From Bradyrhizobium zhanjiangense (GTDB lineage Bacteria > Pseudomonadota > Alphaproteobacteria > Rhizobiales > Xanthobacteraceae), in assembly GCF_004114935.1 (NCBI RefSeq), contig NZ_CP022221.1, forward strand, positions 6,159,001-6,223,000: DNA of 64,000 nucleotides. Reading direction: 5' to 3'. The position numbers and the translations under genes were made by a program. Shown here piece after piece: positions 43,401 through 51,835 of the stretch (position 1 is the stretch's first letter; every line of letters begins with the position of its first letter). Below the pieces are notes generated by a model. It saw only the letters and a program-made list of their open reading frames with translations. It was not told the origin of the DNA and ran no database searches.

Positions 43401-44681
43401 ATGGCAGGCGTGTTCCTCGGCATCGACGTCGGAACCGGCGGCGTTCGCGCCTGCGCCGTCGATGCGCGCGGCGCCAAGCTCGGAATGGAATCGGCGCCCC
43501 TTCCCCCGCCACGACAGAACGGCAACGCGATCGATCAGGATCCGGAACTCTGGTGGGATGCGACGGCTGTCGCGATCCGCAAGCTCGGCCGCATGATCGA
43601 TCTCCAGACCGTCGAGCGCGTCAGCGTCGACGGCACGTCAGGCACGCTGCTGATGATCGACGCCGCGGGTCGGCCCTGCACGCCGGGGCTGATGTACAAC
43701 GATGCGCGCGCGGCAGCGGAGGCCGCCCGCATTGCGGCCGTTGCCTCCGCGGACAGCGGTGCGCACGGCGCGAGCAGCGCGTTGGCGAAGCTGCTGTATC
43801 TGTCGGATCGCGCGGAAGCGGGCCGGGCGCGTTTTGCGGTGCATCAGGCCGATTGGATCGCAGGGCGGCTCGCCGGACGTCACGGCATCAGCGATGAGAA
43901 CAACGTCCTGAAGCTCGGCTACGATCCCGTGACACGCACCTGGCCGGCCTGGCTCGACGAGCTCGGCGTATCCCGCGAGCTGCTGCCCAACGTCCTGGTG
44001 CCCGGAACTCCCTTTGCGGATATCGATCCCGAAATCGCAGCCACGCTGGGCCTGTCACCGGCAGTGCGCATCGCGGCCGGCACCACCGATGGTGTCGCCG
44101 CTTTCATTGCGACCCGCGCCGATACACCCGGCGATGCCGTCACTTCGCTCGGAACGACGCTGGTCGTGAAGCTGCTGGCGACACGACCGATCTTCGCCGC
44201 CAATCAGGGCGTCTACTCGCACCGGCTTGGCGAGCGCTGGCTCGCAGGCGGCGCCTCCAATTCCGGCGGCGGAGCGCTGCTCGCGCATTTCACCGCCGCC
44301 GATATGGACCGATTGACACCGCAATTGCAGCCGGAGACGCCGACCGGGCTCGACTACTACCCACTGCCCAAGCCCGGCGAGCGCTTTCCAATCGCCGATC
44401 CAGCGTTGCCGGCAAGGGTCGCACCGCGCCCAGCGGACGACCACCGCTTCTTCCAGGCGCTGCTCGAAGGCATCGCGGGGATCGAAGCGCTCGCCTATCG
44501 GCGTCTGGCCGAGCTCGGAGCGCCAAAGCTGCGACGCGTCATTAGCATCGGCGGCGGGGCGAAGAACGCGGCCTGGACCGAGATCAGACGCCGCGCTCTT
44601 GGCGTTCCCGTGAGCGTTGCCGAAGAGACGGAGGCAAGTTACGGCGCGGCGCTACTGGCACTGCGAGGCGGCCCGCCATGA
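43401..44681 (+). CDS. FGGY-family carbohydrate kinase (short, ribulokinase/xylulokinase-like)
   Basis: A 426-residue kinase, shorter than the ~500 usual for the family. It keeps LGIDVGTGGVRACAVDARG, the substrate block WWDATAVAIRKLG, VDGTSGTLLMID and the C-terminal ISIGGGAKNAAWTEIRR. ATG 43401 is preceded by TGGAGG. It diverges from the polyol operon across the TTGCAA region and heads a three-gene operon. The sugar is unknown. Confidence 0.88.
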   Translation: MAGVFLGIDVGTGGVRACAVDARGAKLGMESAPLPPPRQNGNAIDQDPELWWDATAVAIRKLGRMIDLQTVERVSVDGTSGTLLMIDAAGRPCTPGLMYNDARAAAEAARIAAVASADSGAHGASSALAKLLYLSDRAEAGRARFAVHQADWIAGRLAGRHGISDENNVLKLGYDPVTRTWPAWLDELGVSRELLPNVLVPGTPFADIDPEIAATLGLSPAVRIAAGTTDGVAAFIATRADTPGDAVTSLGTTLVVKLLATRPIFAANQGVYSHRLGERWLAGGASNSGGGALLAHFTAADMDRLTPQLQPETPTGLDYYPLPKPGERFPIADPALPARVAPRPADDHRFFQALLEGIAGIEALAYRRLAELGAPKLRRVISIGGGAKNAAWTEIRRRALGVPVSVAEETEASYGAALLALRGGPP

Positions 44682-45532
44682 TCGCCGATCTCGTCGACAT
44701 CGAAGGTCTCGGCACGATCGCTGACCGCTTCGATCACGTGCTGCTCGATCAATGGGGCACGCTGCACGAAGGCCAGGCCGTCTTTCCCCTAGCGCGCGAC
44801 TGCGTTGTGCGGGTGCGCCAGGCCGGCAAGCGCGTCCTTGTGCTGTCGAACTCCGGCAAGCGCGCGAGCAGCAACGCCGCACGGCTTGCCTCGCTCGGCC
44901 TTCCAGCGGACGCCTATGACGGCATCCTGACGTCCGGTGAGGTCACCTGGCACGGTCTGAAGGCGCGTGTGCAGCAGCCCTTCATCGCGTTCGGCCGCAC
45001 TTGCCTCCTGATCGCTCGCGGCGGCGATCATGCGATCGTCGATGGGCTCGACCTCAATCTCGTCGCAGACGTTGGCAAGGCCGACTTCATTCTGCTCGCA
45101 GGTCTCGACGACGCCGTCGCCGAGCCCGAGCACTGGCGCGCATGCCTGACTGAAGCCGCTGCACGCGGCTTGCCGATGCTGTGCGCCAATCCCGACCTCG
45201 CAATGTTCGGCGCCACTGGATTGATCCCCGCCCCCGGCGCATTGGCCCGCTTCTACGAGACGCTGGGCGGCCGTGTGACCTATGTCGGCAAGCCGCACGC
45301 GCCGATCTTTGCGGCAGCGCTCGAACGGTTGGGCCAACCGAATCCGGCGCGCGTGCTGATGATCGGTGACAGCCTTGAACACGATGTCGCCGGCGCCCGC
45401 CGCGCCGGCATGCTGACACTGCTGCTCAGGTCCGGCGTGCACCGCGATCAGACGCCGGGTGAATTGGTACGACAACCGCCCGGAGCGGATGCGCGGATGC
45501 CGCACTGGACGATGGACCATCTGGCCTGGTGA
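44678..45532 (+). CDS. HAD-superfamily hydrolase, class IIA-like (TIGR01459 type)
   Basis: A 284-residue phosphatase-fold protein. Motif I is LLDQWGTLHEG, where the position after the nucleophile Asp has the WG(T/V)L pattern of this subgroup. Motif II is VLSNSGKRAS, motif III is YVGKPHAP, and motif IV is MIGDSLEHDVAGARRAG. The ATG overlaps the kinase stop by four bases, so it works in the same pathway, perhaps removing phosphate from a dead-end sugar phosphate or final product. Confidence 0.87.
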   Translation: MIADLVDIEGLGTIADRFDHVLLDQWGTLHEGQAVFPLARDCVVRVRQAGKRVLVLSNSGKRASSNAARLASLGLPADAYDGILTSGEVTWHGLKARVQQPFIAFGRTCLLIARGGDHAIVDGLDLNLVADVGKADFILLAGLDDAVAEPEHWRACLTEAAARGLPMLCANPDLAMFGATGLIPAPGALARFYETLGGRVTYVGKPHAPIFAAALERLGQPNPARVLMIGDSLEHDVAGARRAGMLTLLLRSGVHRDQTPGELVRQPPGADARMPHWTMDHLAW

Positions 45533-45542
45533 GAGGCGCGCG

Positions 45543-46574
45543 ATGCAACAGCAACCTGCCCTGCTCCATGAGCTTCGCCGCATGTCGGCGCGCGTCGGCC
45601 GCAACATCCTCCTGGTCCAGGGCGCCGGCGGCAACTCGTCGATCAAGCATGACGACCTGCTGTGGGTAAAGGCCTCCGGCACCTGGCTTGCGGATGCCGA
45701 GCACAAGGACATCTTCGTGCCGGTCTCGCTCGGTGCGGCACGCGCGGCGCTGTCGCAAGGCGACGAACGGGTGCCCCTCGCGCCTGGCGCCGGCACGGCC
45801 TTGCGCGCCTCGATCGAGACCTCCCTCCATGCGCTCATGCCGCATCCGGTCGTGCTGCACGTCCATTCGGTCAACACCATCGCCTGGGCGGTGCGGACCG
45901 ATGCGCGCGCCGAGTTCGCCGAGCGACTGGATGGACTGGCCTGGCGCTGGCTCGATTATCATCATCCGGGACTGCCACTGGCCAAGGCCGTAGACCATGC
46001 GCTGACGCAGGACAGAGTAGATGTACTGGTCCTCGGCAATCATGGCCTGGTGGTCGGCGCCAAGACCTGTGCCGGCGCAGAGGCGCTGGTCGACGAGGTC
46101 GAGAGCCGCCTCGCGCTTGCGCCGCGCTCCGCAATTGGCGCAGATGAAGACGCGCTTCGTTCAATCTGCGGCGGCACAGGGTATCGGCTGCCAAAGGATC
46201 CGCGATCCCATAGCATCGCAATCGACTCTTACAGCCGCGCCATTGCGACCGACGGGTCGCTCTATCCGGACCATGTGGTCTTTCTCGGTTCGGGCCTGCC
46301 AGTTCTGAAACAAGGCCAGGATCTTCGCGCCGAGGCATCGCGGATGCAGGCGGACGGGATGCCGCAGCCGGTCGCGCTGCTCGTACCGGGTCTCGGTTGC
46401 ATCGTTCGCAAGGACGCGAGCGACGGCGCCGAGGCGATGCTGAGCTGTCTCGCCCTGGTGACCGGCCGCCTACCTCTGACCGCGCAGGTTCGCTATCTGA
46501 CGCGGGAGAATGAGTGCGCGCTGCTGAATTGGGATGCCGAGCGATATCGTCAGCAACTGACCGCAAATCGCTGA
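45543..46574 (+). CDS. class II aldolase family protein (RhaD/COG3347-like N-terminal type)
   Basis: A 343-residue protein. LLVQGAGGNSSIKHDDLLWVKASG is the substrate/phosphate loop of the aldolase half of bifunctional rhamnulose-1-phosphate aldolase/dehydrogenases. HVHSVNTIAWAV and LGNHGLVVGA supply metal-binding His. The dehydrogenase half of the bifunctional family is absent. A C-terminal region of about 130 residues beyond the aldolase core is not recognised. It begins ten bases after the HAD gene and completes the kinase-phosphatase-aldolase operon. Confidence 0.85.
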   Translation: MQQQPALLHELRRMSARVGRNILLVQGAGGNSSIKHDDLLWVKASGTWLADAEHKDIFVPVSLGAARAALSQGDERVPLAPGAGTALRASIETSLHALMPHPVVLHVHSVNTIAWAVRTDARAEFAERLDGLAWRWLDYHHPGLPLAKAVDHALTQDRVDVLVLGNHGLVVGAKTCAGAEALVDEVESRLALAPRSAIGADEDALRSICGGTGYRLPKDPRSHSIAIDSYSRAIATDGSLYPDHVVFLGSGLPVLKQGQDLRAEASRMQADGMPQPVALLVPGLGCIVRKDASDGAEAMLSCLALVTGRLPLTAQVRYLTRENECALLNWDAERYRQQLTANR

Positions 46575-46763
46575 CCGGCAGAAACGGAACAATTCCGTAA
46601 CTTTGGTCGCGAAGCTTCGCGCGGTCTCGGCCGGGCTCCTGCCCGCGCGGGCCTCGCGGCGCGCGGCCATACTATGGAACCGCTGGCTGTGAAGTGGCTC
46701 ACACCGCGCAAGACGGTTGAGGTGTATCTCTCGTGTCGGGTGGAATGGCAGACGGAGATGCGC

Positions 46764-46964
46764 ATGAAACGTCTCATGCCCTCGCTCATCGCAGCCTTGC
46801 TTCTTGCCGGTGCCGCCAGCAGCGTGCTCAGATCGCACGTACTGCATATCGGTCAGAGCAGCATGCCATCCATCAAGGAACTGCAGACCGGTCAGGCCAG
46901 CAAGCTGCCTGAGCTGGAGATGCAGGACCGCTCTGTCCTGTTTGCGAGAGAGCCGGCTCAGTAG
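46764..46964 (+). CDS. small secreted or membrane-anchored hypothetical protein (66 aa)
   Basis: Not recognised. ATG 46764 lies six bases after GGAG; ATG 46758 is an alternative. It opens with a short signal or anchor (MKRLMPSLIAALLLAGAASS) followed by a polar ~45-residue tail with the segment MPSIKELQTGQASKLPELEMQD. It converges on the formate dehydrogenase gamma gene with 29 bases between. Real coding is likely from the ribosome site and composition, function unknown. Confidence 0.6.
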   Translation: MKRLMPSLIAALLLAGAASSVLRSHVLHIGQSSMPSIKELQTGQASKLPELEMQDRSVLFAREPAQ

Positions 46965-46993
46965 AACGTATCTCGGCTTTCAGGCTGTCCGCC

Positions 46994-48001
46994 TTACTCG
47001 GCCGCCGCGGTCGCGGGTTGAGGCTGTCCGTCGTTCGGACCCGTTCGCGCCGTCTGCTCGTCGAGCCAGAGACGGTGGTGCTCGCGGGCCCAATTGACGT
47101 CGACGTCGCCCGAGCCCATGGCCTCGAACGCACCTTCCATTCCAATGGTGCCGATATAGATGTGCGCGATCATCGCCGCGACGAACAGCACAGCCACGAT
47201 GGAGTGGACGATCTGGGCCAGCTGCATGCCTTCGATCCCCGTCGTGTAGAACGGGAACATGAGGACATAGCCGCTCGCAGCGACGAGACCGCCGCCGATC
47301 ACGACGATCCAGTAGATCGCCTTCTGGCCGGCGTTGAAGCGGTAGGCCGGCGGATGATCATGCCCGACGATGCCGCCGCCTCGCTTCATCCACGCGACGT
47401 CCACCTTGTTCGGAATATTGCCGCCGATCCACATCAGAAAGATCAGAACGACCCCAATGGTGAACGGGAAGCTCAGATAGTTGTGGGCGTACTTTGCCCA
47501 TTGCGACCATTCGGAGAAGGCCTCGAAGCCGATCAGCGGCAATAGCAGCGGTCGCCCAAAGGTGATGTTTAGTCCGGAGATCGCCAGAATGATGAAGCAG
47601 GTGGCGGTCATCCAATGCACGAAACGCTCATAGATGTTGAAGCGCACGATGGTGCGGCCGGACCGTCCGCTTTCGAGGCGCACCATGCCGCGGGTGAGAT
47701 AGAAGATCACGATCACCGCCAGCATGCCGATGATCGCGATGCCGCCGATCCAGCGCAGGGTGACATTGTGGAACTCGCGCCATTCCCGCCCCTGCGGCTG
47801 CTCGAGAACGCCGGACCTCTGATCAGGGATGCTGACGCGGCCCTGGATCCGGTTCAGTTCCTGCAAGAGCTGCTGCTCCTTGACCGAGCTTGCGGTCGGA
47901 TTGACCTGCTGGGCGCCTACCGGTGCCGGAGCTGCCACGATGAGGAGGAATAAAGCACCGGCCCCGACAGCCGCCCGAACGAGTTTTGCAAACGACACCA
48001 T
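46994..48001 (-). CDS. fdoI: formate dehydrogenase gamma subunit (cytochrome b556)
   Basis: A 335-residue membrane subunit carrying electrons from the FeS subunit to quinone through two b hemes. Signal-like start FAKLVRAAVGAGALFLLIVA, an extra periplasmic segment and span IGGIAIIGMLAVIVIFYLT, then the four-helix cytochrome with histidines in YERFVHWMTATC, WAKYAHNYLSF and QIVHSIVAVLF/IAHIYIG. The extra N-terminal ~120 residues are a known feature of longer FdhC/FdoI-type subunits. ATG 48001 follows GAGGAG. Last gene of the structural operon. Confidence 0.93.
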   Translation of the reverse strand: MVSFAKLVRAAVGAGALFLLIVAAPAPVGAQQVNPTASSVKEQQLLQELNRIQGRVSIPDQRSGVLEQPQGREWREFHNVTLRWIGGIAIIGMLAVIVIFYLTRGMVRLESGRSGRTIVRFNIYERFVHWMTATCFIILAISGLNITFGRPLLLPLIGFEAFSEWSQWAKYAHNYLSFPFTIGVVLIFLMWIGGNIPNKVDVAWMKRGGGIVGHDHPPAYRFNAGQKAIYWIVVIGGGLVAASGYVLMFPFYTTGIEGMQLAQIVHSIVAVLFVAAMIAHIYIGTIGMEGAFEAMGSGDVDVNWAREHHRLWLDEQTARTGPNDGQPQPATAAAE

Positions 48002-48032
48002 GAGCTCCTCCTCAATGTTCGCGCGACCTTCG

Positions 48033-48629
48033 TCAGGATTCGATCGTCTCGCGATAGGCCGTCTTCCACCCCCAGGCACCCGAACCGTAGCCGCGCTTCA
48101 TCACACGCTCCTTGTAGATCTGCGCGATGATCTCGCCGTCGCCTGCGAGCAGCGATTTTGTCGAGCACATTTCGGCACACAGCGGCAGCTTGCCCTCGGC
48201 CAGCCGGTTCGCGCCGTATTTCTCGTATTCCTCCTTGCTGCCGTCCGCCTCCGGACCGCCGGCGCAATAGGTGCACTTGTCCATCTTGCCGCGGGAGCCG
48301 AAATTGCCGACCTTCGGATATTGCGGCGCGCCGAACGGACAGGCGTAGAAGCAATAGCCGCAGCCGATGCAGAGATCCTTGGAGTGCAGCACCACGCCGT
48401 CAGCGGTGGTGTAGAAGCAGTTCACCGGGCACACCGCAGCGCACGGCGCATCGGTGCAATGCATGCAGGCCATCGTGACCGAGCGTTCGCCCGGCTTGCC
48501 GTCATTGATGGTCACAACGCGACGCCGGTTGATGCCCCAGGGCACCTCGTGCTCGTTCTTGCAGGCGGTGACGCAAGCGTTGCACTCGATGCAGCGATCG
48601 GCGTCGCAGAGAAATTTCATACGTGCCAT
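48033..48629 (-). CDS. fdoH: formate dehydrogenase beta (iron-sulfur) subunit
   Basis: A 198-residue ferredoxin-like subunit with four [4Fe-4S] cysteine groups: CDADRCIECNACVTACK, CMHCTDAPCAAVCPVNC, CIGCGYCFYACPFG and CTYC...CAEMCS. It relays electrons from the molybdenum subunit to cytochrome b. It lacks the long C-terminal anchor of E. coli FdnH/FdoH (about 290-300 residues) and so belongs to the short FdhB type. ATG 48629 has an AGGAG site. Eleven bases separate it from the alpha gene. Confidence 0.93.
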   Translation of the reverse strand: MARMKFLCDADRCIECNACVTACKNEHEVPWGINRRRVVTINDGKPGERSVTMACMHCTDAPCAAVCPVNCFYTTADGVVLHSKDLCIGCGYCFYACPFGAPQYPKVGNFGSRGKMDKCTYCAGGPEADGSKEEYEKYGANRLAEGKLPLCAEMCSTKSLLAGDGEIIAQIYKERVMKRGYGSGAWGWKTAYRETIES

Positions 48630-48640
48630 CGTCGTTACTC

Positions 48641-51583
48641 CTAAGCCGCCGCGATTTGGCAGAGAGTGACTTTGGGCTCCTGCATGCCCGTCGCGGGGTC
48701 GTATCCGTACGTGGTGATCGTGTTGGCGCTTTCGCCGAGCACGATCGGGTCGGTGCCCTTCGGGTAATTGCCGCGAAGATCCTTGCCCGCGAACCAGCCG
48801 CCGAAGTGGAATGGCATCCAGGCGACGCCCTTGCCAACGCGCTCGGTGACGAGCGCTTTCATCTTCGCCCTGGAATTGTTCTCTGCACCCGTGACCCACA
48901 CCCAGCCACCGTCCTTGACACCGCGCTCGGCGGCATCGGCAGGATTGATCTCGATGAACATGTCTTGCTGCAATTCGGCAAGCCACGGGTTGGTGCGGGT
49001 CTCCTCGCCGCCGCCCTCATATTCGACCAGACGGCCGGACGACAGGATGAGCGGGAACTGTTTTGCAATTCCCTTCTCTACCGCTGCCTTCTGCACGGAG
49101 AACCCGATATTCGGCATCCGGAACTGCTTGGCGTCGGGCAGCGTCGGATACTTGGCGACGAGGTCGACGCGCGGCGTGTAGATCGGCTCGCGGTGAACAG
49201 GGATAGGATCGGGCAAGCCGAAGGCATTCATGCGCGCCTTGCCGTTGCCGTAGGGAACGCAGCCATGCGCCAGCGCCACACGCTGGATGCCTCCCGACAG
49301 GTCGAGCGCCCACGACACCGTGTCCGGATTGGCGGGATTGATCTTGTTGATCACGGCCATTTCCGCTTCGGTGAGCTCGGTGTCCCAGCCGAGCTTCTTC
49401 AGGCTTGCCAGCGTGAACTCCGGATAGCCGTCCTGAATTCCCGAACCCAACGAGTACGAGCCGTCCGCGAGCAAGCTCACCTTCCGCGTCGTGCCGTCCG
49501 GCAGCTTCTCCTCACGCTCGATGCCGAACCGCGGCCGGAACGTGCCGCCGCCGTCCATCACATTCAGATTGGTGTTGTAGAGCAGCGGCGTGCCGGGATG
49601 CTTGACCTCAGGTGATCCCCAGCACGGCCAGGGCAGACCATAATAGTCGCCGCCGACCTCGGGATCGTCCTTCGGTGCCCGCATGCTCAGCATGTCGAAC
49701 TTTGCCTGGTTCTTCATGTGCGCCTTGAGGCGCTCGGGCGATTGCCCGCAATAGCCAGTCGACCAGCTGCCGCGGTTCATCTCGCGCAGCACATCCTCGG
49801 CTTCAGGAAGATTGTTTTCGACTTTGATTTTCTTGAACATCTGGTCGGCGAAGCCGAGCTTCTTCGCCATCAGATAGATGACCTCGAGATCATCCTTCGA
49901 TTCAAAGATCGGCTTCACGATCTGCTCGCCCCATTGCAGCGAGCGGTTGGAGGCGACGCGCGACCCCTTGCATTCGAATTGCGTGGCGACCGGCAGAATG
50001 TAGACGCCATCCTTGCGGCCCGCCTCCACGGAAAGCGACGCCCAGGTCGTCGGATGCGGGTCGGCAATGACGAGCAGCTCGAGGGCCTTCAGACCCTTGA
50101 GGGACTCAGGAATGCGGGTGATGCTGTTGGAGGCGTGTCCCTGCACGAACACCGCCTTCACGTTGTCTTTCTGCGCGACCTGATCCTTGGGCAATGTCAC
50201 TGCCTCGAACCAGCGGGTCAGCGGAATGCCGGGGGTTTCCATGATCTGCTTGGAGTCGAAGCGGGACTTCAGGAAGTCATAATCGACCTCCCAAACCCGC
50301 GACCAATGCTTCCAGGCGCCTTCGGCGAGGCCGTAGTAGAACGGCAGCGTGACGATATCGAGCCCGACATCGGTCGCGCCCTGCACGTTGTCATGACCAC
50401 GGAAGATGTTGGCGCCTGCGCCGGCCTTCCCGACATTGCCGGTCATCAGGAGCGCAATGCAACTTGCGCGCACGTTGGCGGTGCCGACGGTCTTCTGGGT
50501 CTGGCCCATGGCCCAGATGAGGGTTGCCGGCTTCTCGGTGGCGAACATCTTGGCGACGCGCTTGAGCTGCTCGCCGGGAATGCCGGTGACTCGCTCGACT
50601 TCTTCCGGAGGCCATTTCTCAACCTCTTTCTTGATGTCGTCGAAACCGTAAACGCGCTGCCGGATGAACTCCTTGTCCTCCCAGCCATTCTGGAGAATGT
50701 GCCACATCATGCCGTAGAGCACCGGGATGTCGGTGCCAGGGCGCATCCGCACATATTCGGTCGCGTGGGCCGCCGTACGCGTCAGGCGCGGATCGATGAC
50801 GATAAAGTTGGCCTTTTGCAGCTCCTTGCCCTCGAGCAGGTGTTGCAGCGAGACCGGGTGCGCTTCGGCCGGATTGCCGCCCAAGATGACCTGTGTCTTC
50901 GCATTGCGGATATCATTGTAGCTGTTGGTCATCGCGCCGTAGCCCCAGGTATTGGCGACGCCGGTCACGGTGGTCGAATGGCAGATGCGAGCCTGATGAT
51001 CGGTGTTGTTGGTCCCCCAGAACGCACCGAGCTTGCGGAACAGGTAGGCGCCTTCGTTGGTCATCTTGGCCGAGCCGAGCCAATAGACGGAATCGGGGCC
51101 CGACTTCTCACGTACAGCTTGAAGCTTGTCTCCGATCTCGTTGATCGCGGAATCCCAGGAGACGCGGGTCCACTGCCCATTTACCAGCTTCATCGGATAG
51201 CGCAGCCGCCGCTCGCTGTGTACGAGTTCGCGCACCGAGGCGCCCTTGGCACAATGCGAGCCGCGATTGATCGGCGAATCCCAGCTCGGCTCCTGGCCGA
51301 TCCAAACGCCGTTCAAGACTTCGGCCGTCACCGTGCAGCCAACGGCGCAATGCGTGCAGATGTTCTTGTGGATGGTCGCACCTGCGGTGAGCGGACCAGC
51401 CATTGCTGCTTCCGCTTTGCGCACGCTGCCGACCGGCAAGGTGCCGAGCGCGGCAAGCGCACCGCCGGCAAGACCGGATTTGCGCAAGAAGCTGCGGCGG
51501 TCGAGACCGCCGGCCTGCCCCGCAAGGGACTCGACAACGGAGCCGTGGCGCGGGGAATGCTGGTGTGTTCGCTTGATCAGCAC
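48641..51583 (-). CDS. fdoG: formate dehydrogenase alpha (catalytic Mo/W-bis-MGD) subunit, Cys-type
   Basis: A 980-residue periplasmic molybdoenzyme oxidising formate to CO2. The Tat signal contains DRRSFLRKSGLAGG. The [4Fe-4S] ligands are C76, C79, C83 and C111. The metal-coordinating residue is Cys201 in ARICHSTTVTGVANTWGYG, where E. coli FdnG has selenocysteine followed by His; no in-frame TGA is present. The C-terminal molybdopterin dinucleotide-binding domain has LILSSGRLVEYEGGGEETR. It is preceded immediately by a Tat-signal peptide gene and followed by fdoH and fdoI. Confidence 0.96.
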   Translation of the reverse strand: MLIKRTHQHSPRHGSVVESLAGQAGGLDRRSFLRKSGLAGGALAALGTLPVGSVRKAEAAMAGPLTAGATIHKNICTHCAVGCTVTAEVLNGVWIGQEPSWDSPINRGSHCAKGASVRELVHSERRLRYPMKLVNGQWTRVSWDSAINEIGDKLQAVREKSGPDSVYWLGSAKMTNEGAYLFRKLGAFWGTNNTDHQARICHSTTVTGVANTWGYGAMTNSYNDIRNAKTQVILGGNPAEAHPVSLQHLLEGKELQKANFIVIDPRLTRTAAHATEYVRMRPGTDIPVLYGMMWHILQNGWEDKEFIRQRVYGFDDIKKEVEKWPPEEVERVTGIPGEQLKRVAKMFATEKPATLIWAMGQTQKTVGTANVRASCIALLMTGNVGKAGAGANIFRGHDNVQGATDVGLDIVTLPFYYGLAEGAWKHWSRVWEVDYDFLKSRFDSKQIMETPGIPLTRWFEAVTLPKDQVAQKDNVKAVFVQGHASNSITRIPESLKGLKALELLVIADPHPTTWASLSVEAGRKDGVYILPVATQFECKGSRVASNRSLQWGEQIVKPIFESKDDLEVIYLMAKKLGFADQMFKKIKVENNLPEAEDVLREMNRGSWSTGYCGQSPERLKAHMKNQAKFDMLSMRAPKDDPEVGGDYYGLPWPCWGSPEVKHPGTPLLYNTNLNVMDGGGTFRPRFGIEREEKLPDGTTRKVSLLADGSYSLGSGIQDGYPEFTLASLKKLGWDTELTEAEMAVINKINPANPDTVSWALDLSGGIQRVALAHGCVPYGNGKARMNAFGLPDPIPVHREPIYTPRVDLVAKYPTLPDAKQFRMPNIGFSVQKAAVEKGIAKQFPLILSSGRLVEYEGGGEETRTNPWLAELQQDMFIEINPADAAERGVKDGGWVWVTGAENNSRAKMKALVTERVGKGVAWMPFHFGGWFAGKDLRGNYPKGTDPIVLGESANTITTYGYDPATGMQEPKVTLCQIAAA

Positions 51584-51585
51584 GG

Positions 51586-51804
51586 TCAGCCTCCCTTGGC
51601 CGGATAACGATTGACGCGATAAAACGCCTTGACGTGGTCGGATTCCTTGTAGCGCGCCTTGCGCTTCTCATCGTTGGTCTCACTGTCGGCCTGCGCCGAC
51701 CCGACCAACGGTGTCGCGAGTGTCGCACCGACACCGACCGTGCCGATGCTGACCTTGCGCAGGAAGTCGCGGCGTCCCACTGTGGCCTTCTTGTCTTCAC
51801 TCAT
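51586..51804 (-). CDS. small twin-arginine-signal protein of formate dehydrogenase operon (72 aa)
   Basis: A 72-residue protein with Tat motif GRRDFLRKVSIGTVGVGATL and a short mature part rich in charged residues (SETNDEKRKARYKESDHVKAFY). Its stop lies two bases before fdoG. Small proteins of this kind regularly accompany alphaproteobacterial formate dehydrogenases and may be an extra subunit or assembly helper. ATG 51804 has a GGAGAGA site upstream. Confidence 0.82.
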   Translation of the reverse strand: MSEDKKATVGRRDFLRKVSIGTVGVGATLATPLVGSAQADSETNDEKRKARYKESDHVKAFYRVNRYPAKGG

Positions 51805-51817
51805 CGCATCTCTCCTG

Positions 51818-51835
51818 GACCTGCGCGTGCAGGTC
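51818..51835 (-). other. hairpin at the torD-like gene stop
   Basis: GACCTGC and GCAGGTC form a seven-base perfect stem with a four-base loop. It overlaps the stop of the TorD-type gene and precedes the ribosome site of the small Tat gene. It may protect or uncouple the structural-gene part of the transcript; no U-run follows. Confidence 0.35.

Noticed and set aside
46636..46660. GC-rich palindromic stretch after the class II aldolase gene as a terminator
   Set aside because: It contains GCCCGCGCGGGC but no following U-run, so intrinsic termination is not supported.
50967..50987. Possible selenocysteine in formate dehydrogenase alpha
   Set aside because: The frame has Cys at the position where E. 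coli FdnG has selenocysteine, and no in-frame TGA interrupts the gene.
49718..51607. A 629-codon plus-strand open frame
   Set aside because: Antisense to the formate dehydrogenase alpha gene, whose motifs are unambiguous.
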